Origin: Magnetospirillum gryphiswaldense MSR-1 v2
Lineage (GTDB): Bacteria; Pseudomonadota; Alphaproteobacteria; Rhodospirillales; Magnetospirillaceae
Direction of reading: 5' to 3'
NCBI RefSeq assembly: GCF_000513295.1
Contig: NC_023065.1
Location: 1,550,001 to 1,614,000 of the forward strand
Length of the DNA: 64,000 nucleotides
The first letter of the stretch is position 1; the number at the start of each line of letters is the position of its first letter. The notes under the pieces were generated by a model. That model ran no database searches. It was not told the DNA's origin and saw only the letters and a list, made by a program, of their open reading frames with translations. This document shows positions 44,501-53,210 of the stretch, piece by piece. A program made the position numbers and the translations under genes.

Positions 44501-45186
44501 TTGAATGCGTCCCCGAACTGGCCCCCTTGCTGACCGGACTGGCCGGGGTCGAACAGGTCATTCCGCGCGGCCAAAGCCTGCCCAAGGTGGATTGCACCGT
44601 GCGCCTGCTGGACGTGCCGCGCCTGTTGGGCACCACGTCGCGGACCACGCCGCCGCGCAACGTGCCCTATCTGCATCTGCCCGACGGGGTGCTGCCGTTC
44701 CGTTTCCCCGACGATCAGCGCCTGCATGTGGGATTGTCATGGGTAGGCCAGCGCGAACGTGATCGCGGTATCCCGTTGCCGGTGCTGATGCGGCTGGCGG
44801 CCTTGCCGCAAATCGATCTGGTCAGCCTGCAACGGGGCGATCAGGCCACGGATTTGATCAGCACCGGCAACCGCCTGTTCGTCGAGGAAATGGGCAGCCA
44901 TTGCCGCGATGTGGTGGACTTGGCCGCACTGGTCGCCGGGCTCGACCTCATCGTCACCACCGACACGGTGGAAGCCCATTTGGCCGGCGCCCTGGGCAAG
45001 CCGGTCTGGGTTCTGCTGCCCCTGGGCAACGACTGGCGCTGGGTTGATGACCGTGACGACAGCGTGTGGTACCCGACCATGCGGGTGTTCCGCCAATCCA
45101 CCGACGGCACCTGGACCCGGGCCATGACCCGCATCGCCGAAGCCATGTCGGCCATGGCCGCCGGCAAGCGTGGGCGGCGGGGATAA
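41557..45186 (+). CDS. large TPR / glycosyltransferase-like protein with internal duplication and a FkbM-like insert
   Basis: A 1209-residue cytoplasmic protein made of two similar halves. Each half has TPR repeats (about 20-225 and 765-915) followed by a GT9/GT41-like C-terminal domain ending in nearly the same segment: HLAGALGKPVWVMLP...DWRWMRGRDDSPWYG (461-493) and HLAGALGKPVWVLLP...DWRWVDDRDDSVWYP (1141-1173). Between them (about 545-740) is a region with YVDVGCGSAAPHVLDIAS that resembles an FkbM-type methyltransferase start, but the rest is divergent. Family relatives glycosylate proteins such as flagellins; the acceptor is unknown. Monocistronic, followed by repeat copy 3. Confidence 0.8.
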   Translation: MDHMGEPAMDSAAMEAELYAARAARDAVDYANALAAYDAALTIDPAHAGALAGKGAMLRALGRTREALPVLMKVLDHDSHHLEARLELALTLQGLGRPDEARVIFTALVREPAPPAQAWHGLALLLLSEGHEAAAESALRRAIAQAPDLIDARQQLADLLARRMDLAAAIDLYHSILAMDADNALALSGLGQTLIGLGRMDEAQDQLERSLAIMPSNPHAHLGRARLNLLDGHLQGAWDDLEWRWQAVGRTRPQPPGQSWNGDDELVGQTILLWAEQGIAEIIHLLRYVPEIAHRAGKVVLGLPQPLTGLVKGLEGVFAVIASGEKLPSGLRIDYNASLNDLPRLFGTSLSGIPRAPYLAPPPGHRVPVSAPPAALLKVGLAWAGPRAAWSIPFTQVMDLLGLSGAAFFGLQLGNRAQDAARMAHPALITDLSPSISDYADLAGRIAEMDLVITVDGAVAHLAGALGKPVWVMLPTAPDWRWMRGRDDSPWYGSARLFRQARPGDWIGTITQVMNALDERLAQERAQRQDNTQTQTGPRAAQRAMLSTHLMDGDLYVDVGCGSAAPHVLDIASQDMDSLRVLAIDARSGEAAILDDTIGISGLSDIVTVRQAVVGAARLPVAVAAKKRDGRAVYALPAWVEAAEHSLPLAEILDEFLDDGADDKTCRLVLRLGAKGDEAAIIDGLGDYTPAAIVFSHAQGSEAAERLNQRGYRLFQFPGDVAAGNVIPFTGHDGTVVLALAPGQAPAPLYGDAGDPTSPASMGKVAVMATHLANRGNAELAKGLLNQAGASFARALAMDPSNVDANANLGGLLRRIGRATAAAACWRRALAAGAPPLVRANLANVLRESGHLASSEAAFLQALTDLPDNAEVLYAFGLLERERGRPREALGLFERAEHLRPGTVPGHEMAATLLKSGNLARGMAEMINRPAISLPEVKAPEWDGSRLDARTILVRDENDSVDTIMLSRYIPLVALQGGLVSVECVPELAPLLTGLAGVEQVIPRGQSLPKVDCTVRLLDVPRLLGTTSRTTPPRNVPYLHLPDGVLPFRFPDDQRLHVGLSWVGQRERDRGIPLPVLMRLAALPQIDLVSLQRGDQATDLISTGNRLFVEEMGSHCRDVVDLAALVAGLDLIVTTDTVEAHLAGALGKPVWVLLPLGNDWRWVDDRDDSVWYPTMRVFRQSTDGTWTRAMTRIAEAMSAMAAGKRGRRG

Positions 45187-45226
45187 AACGTGCCGTCATC
45201 GGTAGCGGTGTCTTTGGTGGATAGAA

Positions 45227-45302
45227 CCAGCCGCAACACGGATGGACACGGATGAACACGGATAAAAACAAAAAATCCGTGTTCGTCCGTATCACGGCTG
45301 GA
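45227..45302. repeat. ACACGGAT-rich palindromic intergenic repeat, copy 3
   Basis: CCAGCCGCAACACGGATGGA at the left is opposed by GTCCGTATCACGGCTGG at the right, with AACACGGATAAAAACAAAAA and ATCCGTGTTCGTCCG between. It lacks the GC-rich mini-hairpin of copies 1 and 2. It lies between the convergent TPR and ETF-QO genes. Confidence 0.8.
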
Positions 45303-45322
45303 TTTCTCCGCCCGCAACACCC

Positions 45323-46927
45323 TCACATATTCGGATAATTGGGGCCGCCGCCGCCTTCCGGCACGGTCCAAGTGATGTTCTGGGTCGGGTCCTTGATGTC
45401 GCAGGTCTTGCAGTGGACGCAGTTCTGGGCATTGATGCGCAAGGCTGGACCATCGACGATTTCATAGACGCCGGCGGGGCAATAACGCTGCTCGGGGGCG
45501 TCGTACAGGGCCAGATTGACGTCGATGGCGACGCGTTCGTCCTTAAGCTTCAGATGCGCCGGCTGGTTTTCCTCGTGATTGGTGTTGGAAATGAACACCG
45601 AGGACAGCTTGTCGAAGCTGATCACCCCATCAGGCTTGGGATAAGCGATCTTGGCGAAATCCTTGGCCTTGCCCAAGCCTTCGTGATCCGCATGAATCTT
45701 GAAGGTCCACGGCATCTTGCCGCGGAACAGATAGGTCTCCAGGGCCGAATAGGCGATGCCCAGCCACAGCCCCTTGTGGAAGCTGGGGCGGATGTTGCGC
45801 ACCTGATGAAGCTCGCTCCACAGCCAGGTCTTCTTCAGCTCGCGCGGATAGGCATGGGCCTGATTGCCGGAATTCTCGCTCAACAGGGCGGCGACCGCTT
45901 CGGCGGCGACCATGGCCGATTTCATCGCCGTGTGGCTGCCCTTGATCTTGGGCACGTTGAGGAAGCCAGCCGTATCGCCGATCAGCAGACCGCCGGGGAA
46001 GGTCAGTTCGGGGATCGACTGCAAGCCGCCCTCGGAAATGGCCCGCGCCCCATAGGCGATGCGGCGCCCGCCTTCAAAGGTGGAGCGGATGGCCGGATGG
46101 GTCTTGAAGCGCTGGAACTCGTCGAACGGCGACAGGTGCGGGTTCTTGTAATCCAGGCCGATGACGAAGCCGACCACCACCTGATTGTCTTCCAGGTGAT
46201 AGAGGAACGAGCCGCCATAGGTCTGGCTGTCCAACGGCCAGCCGACGGTGTGGACGATTCGGCCCAGGCTGTGCTTGGCCGGATCGATTTCCCACAATTC
46301 CTTGATGCCGATGCCGTAAGTCTGCGGGTCGCAGTCCTTGCGCAGGTCGAAACGCTCGAACAGCGTCTTGGTCAGCGAACCGCGGCAGCCCTCGGCAAAG
46401 ATGGTCTGGCGCGCGTGCAGTTCCATGCCCGGGGTGTAATTGGCGGTGGGCTCGCCATCCTTGCCGATACCCATGTCGCCGGTGGCCACACCCTTGACCG
46501 AACCGTCGTCGTGATACAGCACCTCGGACGCAGCGAAGCCGGGATAGATCTCGACCCCAAGTTCCTCGGCCTGACCGGCCAGCCAGCGGCAGACATTGCC
46601 CAAGCTGATGATGTAATTGCCGTGATTGTTCATCTGCGGCGGTGTCGGCAGCCGGATCGCCTTGCTCTCGGTCAGAAACAGGAAGGCATCGTCCTGGGCC
46701 GGGCAATTGAGCGGCGCGTCGCGGTCGCGCCAGTCGGGCAGCAACTCGTCCAAGGCGCGGGTCTCGAACACCGCCCCCGACAGGATATGGGCGCCCACTT
46801 CCGAGCCCTTTTCCAGCACGCACACCGAAAGCTCCGGGTTCAGCTGCTTCAGGCGGATCGACGCCGACAGACCCGAAGGCCCGCCGCCAACGATCACCAC
46901 GTCGAATTCCATCGCTTCGCGTTCCAT
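45323..46927 (-). CDS. electron-transfer flavoprotein:ubiquinone oxidoreductase
   Basis: A 534-residue membrane-associated flavo-iron-sulfur protein that passes electrons from ETF to ubiquinone. FAD motif [17 protein letters not shown] is near the N-terminus, and the C-terminal 4Fe-4S ligands are in CPAGVYEI and [12 protein letters not shown], ending [10 protein letters not shown]. The start used (MEREAMEFD) has GGGGA eight bases upstream; an ATG five codons earlier is possible. Last gene of the reverse-strand acyl oxidation set, but separated from it by a hairpin with a U-run at 46952, so it may be partly uncoupled. Confidence 0.94.
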   Translation of the reverse strand: MEREAMEFDVVIVGGGPSGLSASIRLKQLNPELSVCVLEKGSEVGAHILSGAVFETRALDELLPDWRDRDAPLNCPAQDDAFLFLTESKAIRLPTPPQMNNHGNYIISLGNVCRWLAGQAEELGVEIYPGFAASEVLYHDDGSVKGVATGDMGIGKDGEPTANYTPGMELHARQTIFAEGCRGSLTKTLFERFDLRKDCDPQTYGIGIKELWEIDPAKHSLGRIVHTVGWPLDSQTYGGSFLYHLEDNQVVVGFVIGLDYKNPHLSPFDEFQRFKTHPAIRSTFEGGRRIAYGARAISEGGLQSIPELTFPGGLLIGDTAGFLNVPKIKGSHTAMKSAMVAAEAVAALLSENSGNQAHAYPRELKKTWLWSELHQVRNIRPSFHKGLWLGIAYSALETYLFRGKMPWTFKIHADHEGLGKAKDFAKIAYPKPDGVISFDKLSSVFISNTNHEENQPAHLKLKDERVAIDVNLALYDAPEQRYCPAGVYEIVDGPALRINAQNCVHCKTCDIKDPTQNITWTVPEGGGGPNYPNM

Positions 46928-46944
46928 CGCGTTCATCCCCATCA

Positions 46945-46977
46945 GAAAAGGGGGCCGGGCAATCGCTTGCCCGGCCC
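46945..46977 (-). terminator. intrinsic terminator or attenuator before the ETF-QO gene
   Basis: GGGCCGGGCAA (46952-46962) and TTGCCCGGCCC (46967-46977) form a perfect 11-bp stem with loop TCGC. On the minus strand the stem is followed by CCTTTTC, a weak U-run, and the ETF-QO start comes about 20 bases later. A second 8-bp GC hairpin lies at 47046-47068 next to the acyl-CoA dehydrogenase stop. Confidence 0.6.
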
Positions 46978-47075
46978 GTCAAGTTGCGGCTCGGCAGAGG
47001 GAGACAACCAGCCCCTGGGGCGTGTGCATGACCAAGGGACCAGTACCGCCGGGAGCCGACCGGCGGTAAAACGGG

Positions 47076-48830
47076 TTACAGCAGCGCTTCGTCCAGGGCC
47101 ATGATCGCCTTGGACCCGGCCTGGATCGACTGGCCCAGGCCATCGACCTTGGACAGCACGTGATCGGCATAAAAATCGGCGGTGATCAGCTTGGCGGCCA
47201 GGAAACCGTCGGTGGCGCCTTGAGCGGCCAGTGCCGCCTTGGCCATCATCTGAGCACCGACCACGATACCCATCAGTTCCAGGAACGGCACGGCGGCGCC
47301 GGCGGGCAGACGCGGGTCTTCCTTGGCGGCGCCGACCAGCCAGTCGGTGCAGGCGATGGCGGTATTGATGGCCGCCTTCAGCTTGGCGCCGATGGCCAGA
47401 CCGGCAGCGGCATCGGCGGTGGCGGCGACGTCGGCCAGCAGCACGCGGATGCCCTGACCGCCGTCGCGCAGGGTCTTGCGCAGCACCAGATCGTTGGCCT
47501 GGATGGCGGTGGTGCCTTCGTAGATGGTGGTGATGCGGGCATCGCGGAAATGCTGGGCGGCACCGGTTTCCTCCACATAGCCCATGCCGCCGTGGACCTG
47601 CACCCCCAACGAGGCGATGACGTTGCCCAATTCGGTCGACCAGCCCTTGACCAGGGGGGTGTACAGATCGGCCAGCAACTGGGCGCGGGCGCGTTCCGCC
47701 GCATCGTCATGGTTATGGGCGATATCGACATGGGCCGCGGCGGAATAGATCAGGCCGCGCATGGCCTCGATCTGGCACTTCATGGTCATCAGCATGCGGC
47801 GGACGTCGGGGTGATTGACGATGCCGGTGGGGCCGCTGCCGGTCCAGCCGGTGGGCTTGCCCTGCACCCGTTCCCGCGCATAGTAAAGCGCCTGCTGATA
47901 GGCGCGCTCGGCGATGGCCAGACCTTGCAGGCCGACGGCCTGACGGGCATGGTTCATCATGGTGAACATGTATTCCAGGCCGCGATTGGCCTCGCCCACC
48001 AAGGTGCCGATGGCGCCGTCTTTTTCACCGAAGGCCATGACGGCGGTGGGGCTGCCATGGATGCCCAATTTGTGTTCGAGCGAGGCGCAGACGGCATCGT
48101 TGCGCGCGCCCAGCGACCCATCGGCATTGACCAGGAACTTAGGGACGATGAACAGCGAGATGCCCTTGACCCCGGCAGGGGCGTCGGGCAGACGGGCCAG
48201 CACCAGATGGATGATGTTTTCCACCATCTCGTGGTCGCCATAGGTGATGAAAATCTTCGAGCCCGAGATCCGGTAATGATCACCCTCGGGCACCGCCTTG
48301 GTGCGGATGGCGGCCAGATCGGAGCCGGCGCCCGGCTCGGTCAGGTTCATGGTGCCGGTCCATTCACCGGTCACCATCTTGGGCAGATACAGCGCCTTCT
48401 GTTCGGCGGTGCCATAGGATTCGACGGCGTTGACCGCGCCCTGGGTCAGCATCGGGCACAGGGTAAAGGCCATGTTGGCCGCCTGCCACATTTCATGCAC
48501 GGCGGTGTTCAAGACATTGGGCAGGCCCATGCCGCCATGCTCGGGCGAGAACGGCAGGCCGTTCCAGCCGCCGTCCACCAGCACGTTCCAGGCTTCCTGC
48601 CAGCCCGGCGACACCTGGACCTTGCCGTCCACCATACGGGCGCCATCGGTGTCGCCGATGCGGTTCAACGGCGCCAGGGTATCGGCGGCGATCTTGGCCG
48701 CTTCCTCCAGGATGGATTCGACCAGATCGGGACTGGCTTCGGCGAAGACCGGCAGTGCCGTCACCTTGCCCAGACCGGCAACGTTTTCCAGAACGAACTT
48801 GATATCGGCCAGCGGCGCGGCATAGGTCAT
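47076..48830 (-). CDS. acyl-CoA dehydrogenase (long form, DmdC-like)
   Basis: A 584-residue FAD enzyme of the long acyl-CoA dehydrogenase subgroup, with the core fold (about 1-450) and an extra C-terminal domain. Family motifs MNLTEPGAGSDLAAIRTKA and GYVEETGAAQHFRDARITT-like are seen; the latter contains the usual catalytic Glu region IYEGTTAIQANDL. The subgroup includes methylmercaptopropionyl-CoA dehydrogenase DmdC and many fatty acyl-CoA dehydrogenases, so the substrate is open. Electrons would go to the ETF encoded upstream. It is in the operon after the hydroxybutyryl-CoA dehydrogenase gene (30-base gap). Confidence 0.92.
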   Translation of the reverse strand: MTYAAPLADIKFVLENVAGLGKVTALPVFAEASPDLVESILEEAAKIAADTLAPLNRIGDTDGARMVDGKVQVSPGWQEAWNVLVDGGWNGLPFSPEHGGMGLPNVLNTAVHEMWQAANMAFTLCPMLTQGAVNAVESYGTAEQKALYLPKMVTGEWTGTMNLTEPGAGSDLAAIRTKAVPEGDHYRISGSKIFITYGDHEMVENIIHLVLARLPDAPAGVKGISLFIVPKFLVNADGSLGARNDAVCASLEHKLGIHGSPTAVMAFGEKDGAIGTLVGEANRGLEYMFTMMNHARQAVGLQGLAIAERAYQQALYYARERVQGKPTGWTGSGPTGIVNHPDVRRMLMTMKCQIEAMRGLIYSAAAHVDIAHNHDDAAERARAQLLADLYTPLVKGWSTELGNVIASLGVQVHGGMGYVEETGAAQHFRDARITTIYEGTTAIQANDLVLRKTLRDGGQGIRVLLADVAATADAAAGLAIGAKLKAAINTAIACTDWLVGAAKEDPRLPAGAAVPFLELMGIVVGAQMMAKAALAAQGATDGFLAAKLITADFYADHVLSKVDGLGQSIQAGSKAIMALDEALL

Positions 48831-48860
48831 GTGTAACGTCTCCGTAAAAGCAGAAGTGCC

Positions 48861-49772
48861 CTAGCGGGTCGGCACCGGGGTTTCGCCGGTGTAATCATAG
48901 AAACCGCGACCGGTCTTGCGCCCCAACCAACCGGCTTCCACATATTTCACCAACAACGGGCACGGGCGGTACTTGCTGTCGGCCAGGCCTTCATGCAGCA
49001 CATGCATCACCGCCAGGCAGGTGTCGAGGCCGATGAAATCGGCCAGTTCCAACGGCCCCATGGGATGGTTGGCACCCAGCTTCAGCGCAGTATCGATGCT
49101 TTCGACGCTGCCGACGCCTTCATACAGGGTGTAGACCGCCTCGTTGATCATGGGCAGCAGGATGCGGTTGACGATGAAGGCGGGGAAGTCTTCGGCGGAC
49201 ACCGAAATCTTGCCCAGCCGCGCCACCAATTCCTTGATGATGGCGAAGGTGTCCTCGGCGGTGGCGATGCCGCGGATCAGCTCGACCAGTTGCATCACCG
49301 GCACCGGGTTCATGAAGTGCATGCCGACGAAACGGGTCGGACGGTCGGTGGACGCCGCCAGCCGGGTGATGGACAGCGACGAGGTGTTGGACGCGATGAT
49401 GGCGTCGGCCTTCAGCACCGGGCACAGCTGGGCGAAGATGGCGCGCTTGATCGTCTCGTTTTCGCTGGCTGCCTCGATCACCAGATCGCACCCCGACAAC
49501 AGGGCGTAATCGGTGCCGGTGTTGATGCGGGCCAGGGTGTCGGCCTTGTCGGTGGCGTTGATCTTGCCCTTGGCTTCCAACCGGCCCAGGTTCTTGGTGA
49601 TAGCCCCCACCCCCTGGTTCAGGCGTTCGTCGGAAACATCCAGCAACGCGACCTGATAGCCGCGTTGGGCGAACACCTGGGCGATGCCGTTGCCCATTTG
49701 GCCGGCGCCGATCACGCCGATCTGGCGGATATGGGCGGAAATGGGGGCATCAAGGGTGGGGAGCGTGGTCAT
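48861..49772 (-). CDS. hbd: 3-hydroxybutyryl-CoA dehydrogenase
   Basis: A 303-residue NAD(P)-dependent 3-hydroxyacyl-CoA dehydrogenase. The Rossmann motif IGVIGAGQMGNGIAQVFA is near residues 18-35, IIASNTSSLSITRLA and the catalytic His region GMHFMNPVPVMQLVELI follow, and the C-terminal dimerisation domain has NHPMGPLELADFIGLD. Stand-alone (not fused to enoyl-CoA hydratase), so of the Hbd/PaaH type used for acetoacetyl-CoA interconversion or beta-oxidation. It starts 3 bases after the etfA stop. Confidence 0.93.
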   Translation of the reverse strand: MTTLPTLDAPISAHIRQIGVIGAGQMGNGIAQVFAQRGYQVALLDVSDERLNQGVGAITKNLGRLEAKGKINATDKADTLARINTGTDYALLSGCDLVIEAASENETIKRAIFAQLCPVLKADAIIASNTSSLSITRLAASTDRPTRFVGMHFMNPVPVMQLVELIRGIATAEDTFAIIKELVARLGKISVSAEDFPAFIVNRILLPMINEAVYTLYEGVGSVESIDTALKLGANHPMGPLELADFIGLDTCLAVMHVLHEGLADSKYRPCPLLVKYVEAGWLGRKTGRGFYDYTGETPVPTR

Positions 49773-49775
49773 GAG

Positions 49776-50702
49776 CTATAGTTTCTCCGCGAGTTCAGGC
49801 ACCGCTTTGAACAGGTCGGCGACCAATCCATAATCGGCGACCTGGAAGATGGGGGCCTCTTCGTCCTTGTTGATGGCGACGATGACCTTGGAATCCTTCA
49901 TGCCGGCCAGATGCTGGATGGCACCCGAGATGCCGACGGCGATGTAAAGGTCCGGCGCCACGATCTTGCCGGTCTGACCGACCTGCAAATCGTTGGGGAC
50001 GAAACCGGCGTCGACGGCGGCGCGGCTGGCGCCGACGGCGGCGCCCAGCTTATCGGCGACCGCTTCCAGCAGCGGGAAATTTTCGCCCGATTGCATGCCG
50101 CGACCACCACTGATGATCACCCGCGCGCTGGTCAGCTCCGGGCGTTCCGACTTGGACAATTCCTGGCTGACGAAGCTGGATAGGCCGGGATCGGTCGCCG
50201 GGCTGACCGCCTCGATGGCCGCCGTGCCGCTGGTGCCGGCGGCTTCGAAGCCGGTGGCGCGCACGGTGATGACCTTGACCGCATCCTTGCTTTGCACGGT
50301 GGCCAGGGCGTTGCCGGCATAGATGGGACGAACGAAGGTGTCGGCACCAACCACCGCAGTGATTTCCGAAATCTGGGCCACATCCAACAGGGCGGCGACG
50401 CGCGGGCAGACATTCTTGCCCGAGGTGGTGGCCGGGGCCAGGATATGGCTGTAGCTTCCAGCGATACCGACGATCAGCGCCGCCAGCGGCTCGGCCAGAT
50501 GATGGCCGTACTGGGCCGCATCGGCGCTCAGCACCTTGGCCACGCCGCTGATCTTGGCGGCTTCGGCGGCAACAGCGGCGATATTGTCGCCCGCCACCAG
50601 CACATGGATGTCGCCACCGATCTTTTGGGCGGCGGTGACGGTGTTCAAGGTGGCGGCCTTCAGCGCACCGCCTTCATGTTCGGCGAGAACCAGAATGGTC
50701 AT
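49776..50702 (-). CDS. etfA: electron transfer flavoprotein subunit alpha
   Basis: A 308-residue subunit that binds FAD together with EtfB and carries electrons from acyl-CoA dehydrogenases to ETF-QO. The C-terminal FAD signature is evident: [20 protein letters not shown] followed by [33 protein letters not shown] marks the start of the FAD domain. AGGAAGGAAACAGG lies just upstream of the ATG. It is separated from etfB by 135 bases that include a dispersed repeat. Confidence 0.96.
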   Translation of the reverse strand: MTILVLAEHEGGALKAATLNTVTAAQKIGGDIHVLVAGDNIAAVAAEAAKISGVAKVLSADAAQYGHHLAEPLAALIVGIAGSYSHILAPATTSGKNVCPRVAALLDVAQISEITAVVGADTFVRPIYAGNALATVQSKDAVKVITVRATGFEAAGTSGTAAIEAVSPATDPGLSSFVSQELSKSERPELTSARVIISGGRGMQSGENFPLLEAVADKLGAAVGASRAAVDAGFVPNDLQVGQTGKIVAPDLYIAVGISGAIQHLAGMKDSKVIVAINKDEEAPIFQVADYGLVADLFKAVPELAEKL

Positions 50703-50747
50703 CGTCCTGTTTCCTTCCTGTCTTCATCTGATGAGAAATAAAATTCA

Positions 50748-50829
50748 AGTGACACGGATGGACGCGGATAAACACGGATGAAAAAGAAAAACCTATCTGT
50801 GTTCATCCGTGTCCATCCGTGTCACTCAC
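50748..50829. repeat. ACACGGAT-rich palindromic repeat, copy 4, inside the etf operon
   Basis: AAGTGACACGGATGGACGCG is opposed by TGTCCATCCGTGTCACTCACTT, with AAACACGGATGAAAAAG and CTATCTGTGTTCATCCG as inner arms. Its outer flank is AAGTGAC instead of CCAGC-GCA, so it forms a second subtype. It lies between etfB and etfA, two genes that are normally nearly adjacent, so it probably inserted into the operon. Confidence 0.8.
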
Positions 50830-50837
50830 TTCTTTCC

Positions 50838-51584
50838 TCAGATGACTTTGGCTTCGTTCTTCAGCTTGTCGACCAAGGTGGCGACGTCGGGCACCTTGAT
50901 GCCGGCGGCACGCTTGGGCGGCTCTTCCACCTTCAAGGTCACCAGTCGCGGCGCCACGTCGACGCCCAGATCGCCCGGATTGGTGACGTCGATGGGCTTC
51001 TTCTTCGCCTTCATGATGTTGGGAAGCGACGCATAGCGCGGCTCGTTCAGGCGCAGATCGCTGGTCACCACCGCCGGCAGGGCCAGCGACACGGTTTCCA
51101 GGCCGCCATCCACTTCGCGCGTCACCGTCAGTTTGTCGCCGATCTCGATCTTGCTGGCGAAGGTGCCTTGCGACCAGCCCAGCAGCGCCGCCAGCATCTG
51201 GCCGGTCTGGTTGCTGTCGTCGTCGATGGCCTGCTTGCCCAGGATCACCAGACCCGGAGCCTCCTTGTCGACCACCGCCTTCAACAGCTTGGCCACCGCC
51301 AGGGGCTGAATCTCGTCGTCGGTCTGCACCAGGATGCCGCGATCGGCCCCCATGGCCAGGGCGGTGCGCAGGGTTTCCTGCGCTGTCGCCGGGCCGATGC
51401 TGACCACCACGATCTCGGTCGCCTTGCCGGCTTCCTTCAGGCGAACCGCCTCTTCAACCGCGATTTCGTCGAACGGATTCATGCTGAACTTCACGTTCGC
51501 CGTCTCGACGCCCGAATTGTCAGCCTTGACCCGAATTTTCACGTTGTAATCAATGACGCGCTTGGCGGCCACCAGGACTTTCAT
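50838..51584 (-). CDS. etfB: electron transfer flavoprotein subunit beta
   Basis: A 248-residue AMP-binding subunit of ETF. The opening [20 protein letters not shown] and [16 protein letters not shown] are characteristic, as is the later [18 protein letters not shown] segment; the C-terminal recognition-loop region [19 protein letters not shown], which docks onto dehydrogenases, is intact. It begins 3 bases after the acyl-CoA synthetase stop, so it is cotranscribed with that gene. etfA follows after the repeat. Confidence 0.96.
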   Translation of the reverse strand: MKVLVAAKRVIDYNVKIRVKADNSGVETANVKFSMNPFDEIAVEEAVRLKEAGKATEIVVVSIGPATAQETLRTALAMGADRGILVQTDDEIQPLAVAKLLKAVVDKEAPGLVILGKQAIDDDSNQTGQMLAALLGWSQGTFASKIEIGDKLTVTREVDGGLETVSLALPAVVTSDLRLNEPRYASLPNIMKAKKKPIDVTNPGDLGVDVAPRLVTLKVEEPPKRAAGIKVPDVATLVDKLKNEAKVI

Positions 51585-51587
51585 GAC

Positions 51588-53210
51588 TTACAGCTCCTTC
51601 GCCTGCTGACGCAGCATGAACTTTTGAATCTTGCCGGTGCTGGTCTTGGGCAGCGGGCCGAAAACAATGGTGCGCGGGGTCTTGAACCCGGCCATGTGCG
51701 CCTTGCAAAAGGCGATGATGTCGTCCTCGGTGCAGGTGGCGCCATCCTTCAGGCTGACGAAGGCGCACGGCGTCTCGCCCCACTTTTCGTCGGGCCGGGC
51801 GACCACGGCGGCTTCCATCACCTCGGGATGCTTGTAAAGCACGTCTTCCACCTCGATGGACGAGATGTTCTCGCCGCCCGAGATGATGATGTCCTTGGAG
51901 CGGTCCTTGATCTCCACATAACCGTCGGCGTGCCACACGGCCAGATCGCCGGTGTGGAACCAGCCGCCCTCGAAGCTTTCCACCGTCGCCTTGGGGTTCT
52001 TCAGATAGCCCTTCATGACGTTGTTACCGCGCATGAAGATTTCACCCATGGTCATGCCGTCCTTGGGGCAGGGTTCCAAGGTCATGGGGTCGGCGACCAT
52101 CACCGCTTCCAGCATGGGGCCGCGCACGCCCTGGCGGGCCTTGATCTTGGCCTTGTCGTCGATGGACAGATCGTTCCACTTGTCGTGCCAGACGCATTGG
52201 ATGACCGGACCATAAACCTCGGTCAGGCCATAGACGTGGGTGACTTCCCAGCCCATGCGCTCCATGCCGGCGATGACGGCGGCCGGCGGGGCGGCGCCGG
52301 CGGTCATCACCTTGACCGGCTGGCTGATGCCCTCCTTCAAGGCGGCGGGGGCGTTGTTGATCATGTTCAGCACGATGGGGGCGCCGCAGAAATAGCCGAC
52401 ATTCTCGCTGCGGATCAGGTCGAGAATCGGCTCGACCCGGACATGGCGCAGGCAGACGCTGGTGCCGGCGGCGGCGGCCATGGTCCAGGGGAAGCACCAG
52501 CCGTTGCAATGGAACATGGGCAAGGTCCACAGATAGACCGGGCCGTCGGGCAGGTTCCAGCCCAGGGCGTTGGACACCGCGTTCAGATAAGCGCCGCGAT
52601 GGTGATAGACCACGCCCTTGGGGTTGCCGGTGGTGCCCGAGGTGTAGTTAAGGGCGATGGCGTTCCATTCGTCGCCGGGCATGGTCCACGGGTGCAACTC
52701 GTCGGCCAGCAAATCCTCATAGGTGCCTTCGCCGATCAGCTCGCCGCCCACATAGGTGGGATCGTCGATGTCGAACACCGGAATCTTGACCTTGAGGCCT
52801 TCCAGCGCCTTTTTCGTCACCTTGGAGAACTCGCGATCGACGATCAGCATCTTGGCTTCGCCGTGTTCGAGGATGAAGGTGATGGCCTCGGCGTCCAGAC
52901 GGGTGTTGATGGCGTTGAGCACCGCCCCGGCCAGCGGAATGGCGAAATGGCCCTCGAACAGTTCCGGCGTGTTGGCGGCCAGCATGGCCACGGTGTCGCC
53001 CTTGCCGATGCCGCGCGCGGCCAGACCGGCGGCCAGACGGCGCACGCGGACCAAGGTTTCGCCCCAGGTGCGACGCACCGGGCCATGAATCACGGCGACA
53101 CGATCCGGCCAGACGGAGGCGGTGCGCTCAAGGAAGGTCAGGGGCGTCAGCGCGACGAAATTCGCGGCGTTCTTGTCCAAATCCCGATCATACGCGTTGG
53201 TGACGGCCAT
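51588..53210 (-). CDS. medium/short-chain acyl-CoA synthetase (AMP-forming, DmdB-like family)
   Basis: A 540-residue adenylate-forming ligase. ATP motif YTSGTTGNPKG at 189-199, acyl pocket region FHCNGWCFPWTMAAAAG, YGLTEVYGP, the hinge GWFHTGDLAVWHADGYVEIK and DRSKDIIISGGENISS are intact, with the catalytic Lys in KTSTGKIQKF. This family includes many fatty-acyl-CoA synthetases and the methylmercaptopropionate ligase DmdB. First gene of the operon with etfB, etfA, hbd and the dehydrogenase. The 253-base region upstream (53211-53463) contains a TTGACA on the minus strand at 53399-53404 without a good -10. Confidence 0.92.
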   Translation of the reverse strand: MAVTNAYDRDLDKNAANFVALTPLTFLERTASVWPDRVAVIHGPVRRTWGETLVRVRRLAAGLAARGIGKGDTVAMLAANTPELFEGHFAIPLAGAVLNAINTRLDAEAITFILEHGEAKMLIVDREFSKVTKKALEGLKVKIPVFDIDDPTYVGGELIGEGTYEDLLADELHPWTMPGDEWNAIALNYTSGTTGNPKGVVYHHRGAYLNAVSNALGWNLPDGPVYLWTLPMFHCNGWCFPWTMAAAAGTSVCLRHVRVEPILDLIRSENVGYFCGAPIVLNMINNAPAALKEGISQPVKVMTAGAAPPAAVIAGMERMGWEVTHVYGLTEVYGPVIQCVWHDKWNDLSIDDKAKIKARQGVRGPMLEAVMVADPMTLEPCPKDGMTMGEIFMRGNNVMKGYLKNPKATVESFEGGWFHTGDLAVWHADGYVEIKDRSKDIIISGGENISSIEVEDVLYKHPEVMEAAVVARPDEKWGETPCAFVSLKDGATCTEDDIIAFCKAHMAGFKTPRTIVFGPLPKTSTGKIQKFMLRQQAKEL

